NCBI GenBank assembly: GCA_003024785.1 | Contig: PUQB01000151.1 | Span: 248,001 to 312,000 of the forward strand | DNA from: Selaginella tamariscina | Taxonomy: Eukaryota; Streptophyta; Lycopodiopsida; Selaginellales; Selaginellaceae | DNA length: 64,000 bases | Direction: 5' to 3' | In this document: positions 60,669-64,000 of the stretch, in pieces | How the letters are laid out: every line of letters begins with the position of its first letter | Numbering within the stretch: the first letter of the stretch is position 1 | The notes under the pieces: generated by a model | Databases searched by the model: none | Seen by the model: the letters and a program-made list of their open reading frames with translations, nothing else | What the model was told of the DNA's origin: nothing | Position numbers and translations under genes: made by a program

Positions 60669-63422
60669 TTACAAATCTCTACCGTGCAAAGCACCATCGC
60701 TTTTGACACGTTGCATACCTTGAAGCCGTCCAATCTCCACATTATTATTCTTAATCTGCTGATAACCTCCTCTTAACGATTCTTTGCGATTTGAACTTAT
60801 CTTCTTGCCTTTGCTGTCTAAACATTTTTTTAAATAATAAAGAAAACATTAAATTTAATTCCTTAATTATATATATTACTACAATATTAATAACATTTAA
60901 GATTCACATTTATGAAACGTGTATGTGCGATATACACATACGTGCGTGCGTGTGTTCTTTATACTTACTAGGTAAATTATGAGGAGAATGCCGGCTGGTA
61001 GAACTTGCCATTAGCGACCTCGCAATAGGATCCCGTGACGAAGTTCCACCTTCAAATAAGAGGATTCTATTAATCTTCTCTCCCTTTTAATAATAAATAT
61101 ATGTAGTTAATATTATACAATAGGTATATTGTATTAAACTACGCATTATTATACCTTTAACAGGTTGATTATTGAGATAAACCAGATTAGGAGCAACACT
61201 GTTCATGAATCTCTTTAACTGTTCTTCTCCTATGTTAACAATCACAGCTGAAAACAAAATATAAATAAGATATAACATTAAAGTACACATACAATGTGAA
61301 TGTGTATGTATATACGTATTCACTTACGGTTTCCCACGAGATTAACGGCCATGAGGGAGGTATACGTGGAAGCAATCTGGCCGAGTGATTTTGTAGAAGA
61401 AAGCCTGTTGAAGCTTAACTCTAGAAATGCAAGCTTTGTAAGCCTGTGTAAGCCCTCTACTTCACTTATCTTATTACACGCCAAATACAGTTCACGTATC
61501 GAACTACACTTCGATAGTCCTGTAAAATGTGTGTGTGTGTCAATATATGCATGTATGTGCGTGTCTCTCCCTCTCTCTCTATTTATCTGTATCAATATCA
61601 GTATGTGGATGTGTGTCTGTTCTTCTATACATCCACATAATGTAAGTATATACGTATTTCTGGTATGTTTATATACAGCTAAATATATGGGTACAGTATA
61701 TATAAAGATCCTCTTGTGCACATACATGATGCGTATTTATGTGTATGCTTACACCGTCTCTTTCTCTCTCTACACACACATGCATATATATATATATATA
61801 TATATACCTTGGCCAATTCTAGATATACGGTTGTACGAGAGATTCAATGAACGTAGTCTAGTGAGCTCCCTGAGGCCTTCAATTACAGTTATCTTATTTC
61901 TCGATAAGTCCAATCTGTGAAGTCCTTTCGGAAGACTACCCGGTGTTATTCTCACTATAGAATAATTAAGGAAAAAAACATTAATACAACATAAGATATT
62001 AAATGAAAATACTATATGAAGTACTATAGCATAATATTATATAGTAATTATATACAGAGATAATGAACAACACACACAAACACATGTAGTTATAGATAGA
62101 GAGAGAGAGAGACATGTTTCTTTCCTACAGGACTATATGAGGCAGATATAAACAATCTATAATCTTAAGTCTTTTGAATGTATATATACATGCATAAAAC
62201 ACATTAAATTTAAGGTTAGCAAGCTTACCAATAGAGTTTGCCGAAAGTTTAAGCGTTTTGAGGTGTATAAACGTACTTAAACAAGGTATAACAGTCAAAC
62301 CCATGCCACCCAGATGTGCAACACTGCCGTGAAGATCCAGCGATCGTAAGGCCGCATTTGCATGCTCAATCTCTTTGTAATTTCCATTGGTCCGTGTTGC
62401 TGCTTATCAGAAGTATAACATTAGTTTAATCTTGACATCTTATACATTGTGCTATATACGTTATAGTATCAGATTCATATACACCAGTAACATATAATTT
62501 TGTATGACATATTATGATATCGTAGAAAGTAATATGTCATACACTACGTACATATATAGACGAATAATATAGATTATGAAATACCTTATGAATAAATTCC
62601 ATGGGCATATACATATCCTTTCATATGGACACATAATACTGGATTTTGCAGTAGGTATGTATGCCTATGTAGACCATGTAGATTATAGCACTTTTCCATA
62701 TGTATGCTGGCATATACCGTTTCATTATATACAGTATATACGATCGTAATGTATCACATTAAATACATGCATAATGTAGATACAATATAACTTACAATGA
62801 ATACTCGGCATATATACATTCCAAAAGCACAGATACAACAAACAAACGTAGTGTACCTGCAGGAGTGGATGAGGATTCGCCAGACGGCATCTCAATGTAC
62901 GACTGAGATAAATTCTCAATACTTCTCACCCATTCTTCCACTCTTTTAAGGCCAGAATATTCACCATCATCATCGTCATAAGTATCAAAATCTGTCACTT
63001 TATCTTCTGCAAATCCAGACATGATATACTTAATTCGTATAATACATATATGTTGTTCGTACATATATGTATATCCTTATGTGTGTATGTATGTGTGTGT
63101 AATTTAAATACCTGGACAATGTTCCACTTCTTTGTCACGAATGCCATCCTGAAAATCAACTGCTTCCCCTGCGAAACATTCGTGTAAGTCCCGAAGCTGT
63201 GTATATATATATATATAATATATATATATTATATGAGTAACACCATATATAATGCATAAGATACACAAACACACAGATACCGTTGTTGTTCTGGTCGCGA
63301 TCAGTACTCGGACAGCTATCAGAGAAACCATGGTCCTCACAGTACATTCCCGGATCACTTAAATGCCCCGTTAAACTCTCGGTTTCTAGAGCCTCCTGTC
63401 TAGCACTGCTAAACATGAACAT
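60669..63422 (-). CDS. SDS22-type leucine-rich repeat protein, copy B (outer-arm dynein light chain 1-like)
   Basis: Resembles plant LRR proteins annotated as outer-arm dynein light chain 1-like; their role is poorly known, probably protein binding. Exons in transcript order: 63281 to about 63400 or 63422, 63112-63196, 62857-63006, 62229-62399, 61808-61954, 61328-61519, 61155-61247, 60969-61049, 60669-60817. The N-terminal part is acidic (DTYDDDDGEYSG). Four to six LRRs follow: LRSLDLHGSVAHLGGMGLTV, LKTLKLSANSI, LHRLDLSRNKITVIEGLREL, LRSLNLSYNRISRIG, IRELYLACNKISEVEGL, LAFLELSFNRLSS. An LRR cap (EEQLKRFMNSVAPNLVYLNN) and a basic tail ending VKSDGALHGRDL come last. The product is about 400 residues, shorter than the roughly 600-700 I recall for plant relatives. 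A truncated gypsy element sits where further 5' exons would be, so the N-terminus may be lost; ATG 63420-63422 is only a candidate start. Confidence 0.85.
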
Positions 63423-63530
63423 TATTTACCATATTATTATCACAAAGACACACACACACACACACGCACGCACGCAACTTAACATCAAATACTTATTGAA
63501 TAAATATACAAATTTATAAACTGTACGAAC

Positions 63531-63587
<57 letters not shown>

Positions 63588-63602
63588 ATATATATATATA
63601 TC
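63531..63602. repeat. (CT)n(TA)n microsatellite at the gypsy boundary, copy B
   Basis: The same compound tract as 47290-47348 but with a longer CT run. It separates the LRR gene from the truncated gypsy end. Confidence 0.95.
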
Positions 63603-63609
63603 GCAAATT

Positions 63610-64000
63610 TCTATAAGCGATTTATACAGCACCTTCCAAGAAGTGCCGCCATTCCTCAAACGAATCCACAATGGTGTTGAGTTTCTTGTTATGAATTGCT
63701 TGTAAAAATTTGTGAAACCAATAAAACATTGTATATCTCGTACAGACTTAGGCCTTTCCCACTTCACGACAGTCTTCACTTTTTGCATGTCCATTGAGAC
63801 GCCAATAGGACAGATAATGTAGCCTAAGAATTCCACAGTATCCTTGTCAAAAAAAACACTTCTCTAACTTCGATATAGGCCATGCTCGTGAAGTTTGTGT
63901 AAAATTAGTCGTACATGCTTGTCATGTGCTGCCTAGTCCTTGGAGAAAATCAGGATGTCATCGAGGTAAATCATCACAAATCGATTCAAAAAGTCGCGAA
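63610..64000 (-). mobile_element. Ty3/gypsy reverse transcriptase remnant, copy B (cut by window end)
   Basis: Near-identical to 47365-47754. It contains IQCFIGFTNFYKQFI, VEFLGYIICP and the YLDD catalytic motif (63957-63968), and enters the window's end. It is truncated at the same base as copy A beside the (CT)n tract, so truncation preceded the duplication. Confidence 0.93.

Larger units (their letters stand above)
57186..64000 (+). repeat. Segmental duplication, copy B (runs off the window)
   Basis: A direct duplicate of 42218-47754. Copy B retains the 1.33-kb segment with the last LRR exons. The first kilobase (57186-58195) is moderately diverged from A; the remainder is almost identical apart from small indels and microsatellite length. 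The sequence stops inside the gypsy reverse transcriptase at the window edge. Confidence 0.95.

Overview
The window is nuclear DNA from a land plant, most likely a non-seed lineage; a lycophyte such as Selaginella or its relatives is my best guess, by inference only. Split genes with GT-AG introns, a plant-type PPR gene, PECT1, sterol delta-7 reductase and a plant-like MED13 show a land plant. The style of the PPR protein and a Ty3/gypsy polymerase of fungal or Tcn1-like character point to an early-diverging one. Intergenic DNA is very AT-rich. Introns are short and loaded with CA/GT/TA/GA microsatellites.

Layout. 1.7-4.5 kb: a divergent pair, a NYN/C2H2 nuclease-like gene (-) and a decayed or mis-sequenced PPR gene (+). 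4.5-10.8 kb: AT-rich repeats, with three diverged copies of one module and a 62-bp-arm hairpin. 10.8-13.4 kb: PECT1 (+, 9 exons). 14.4-26.4 kb: MED13 (+, about 41 exons). 26.9-32.6 kb: two related F-box pseudogenes (-) in AT-rich DNA. 33.6-41.6 kb: three minus-strand genes, a centrin-like EF-hand protein, sterol delta-7 reductase (DWF5) and a LAZ1/TMEM184-family membrane protein. 42.2-47.8 kb (copy A) and 57.2-64.0 kb (copy B) are a direct segmental duplication. Each copy carries a small zinc-ribbon protein with acidic repeats (+), an SDS22-type LRR gene (-) and a truncated gypsy element (-). Between the copies lie the rest of the gypsy element, a PIF/Harbinger-like MITE with TTA target duplications, a 22-bp minisatellite, a 30-bp tandem repeat and an inverted repeat family studded with telomere-like motifs.

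The genes are not an operon and act in unrelated housekeeping roles: phosphatidylethanolamine synthesis, transcription (Mediator kinase module), brassinosteroid/sterol synthesis, calcium sensing and membrane trafficking. An important caveat for every gene model is that nearly all conserved genes carry one-base frameshifts, often at homopolymers. These look more like residual long-read assembly errors than real inactivation. The least explained item is the duplicated zinc-ribbon/acidic-repeat protein, which resembles a shortened Dof finger.
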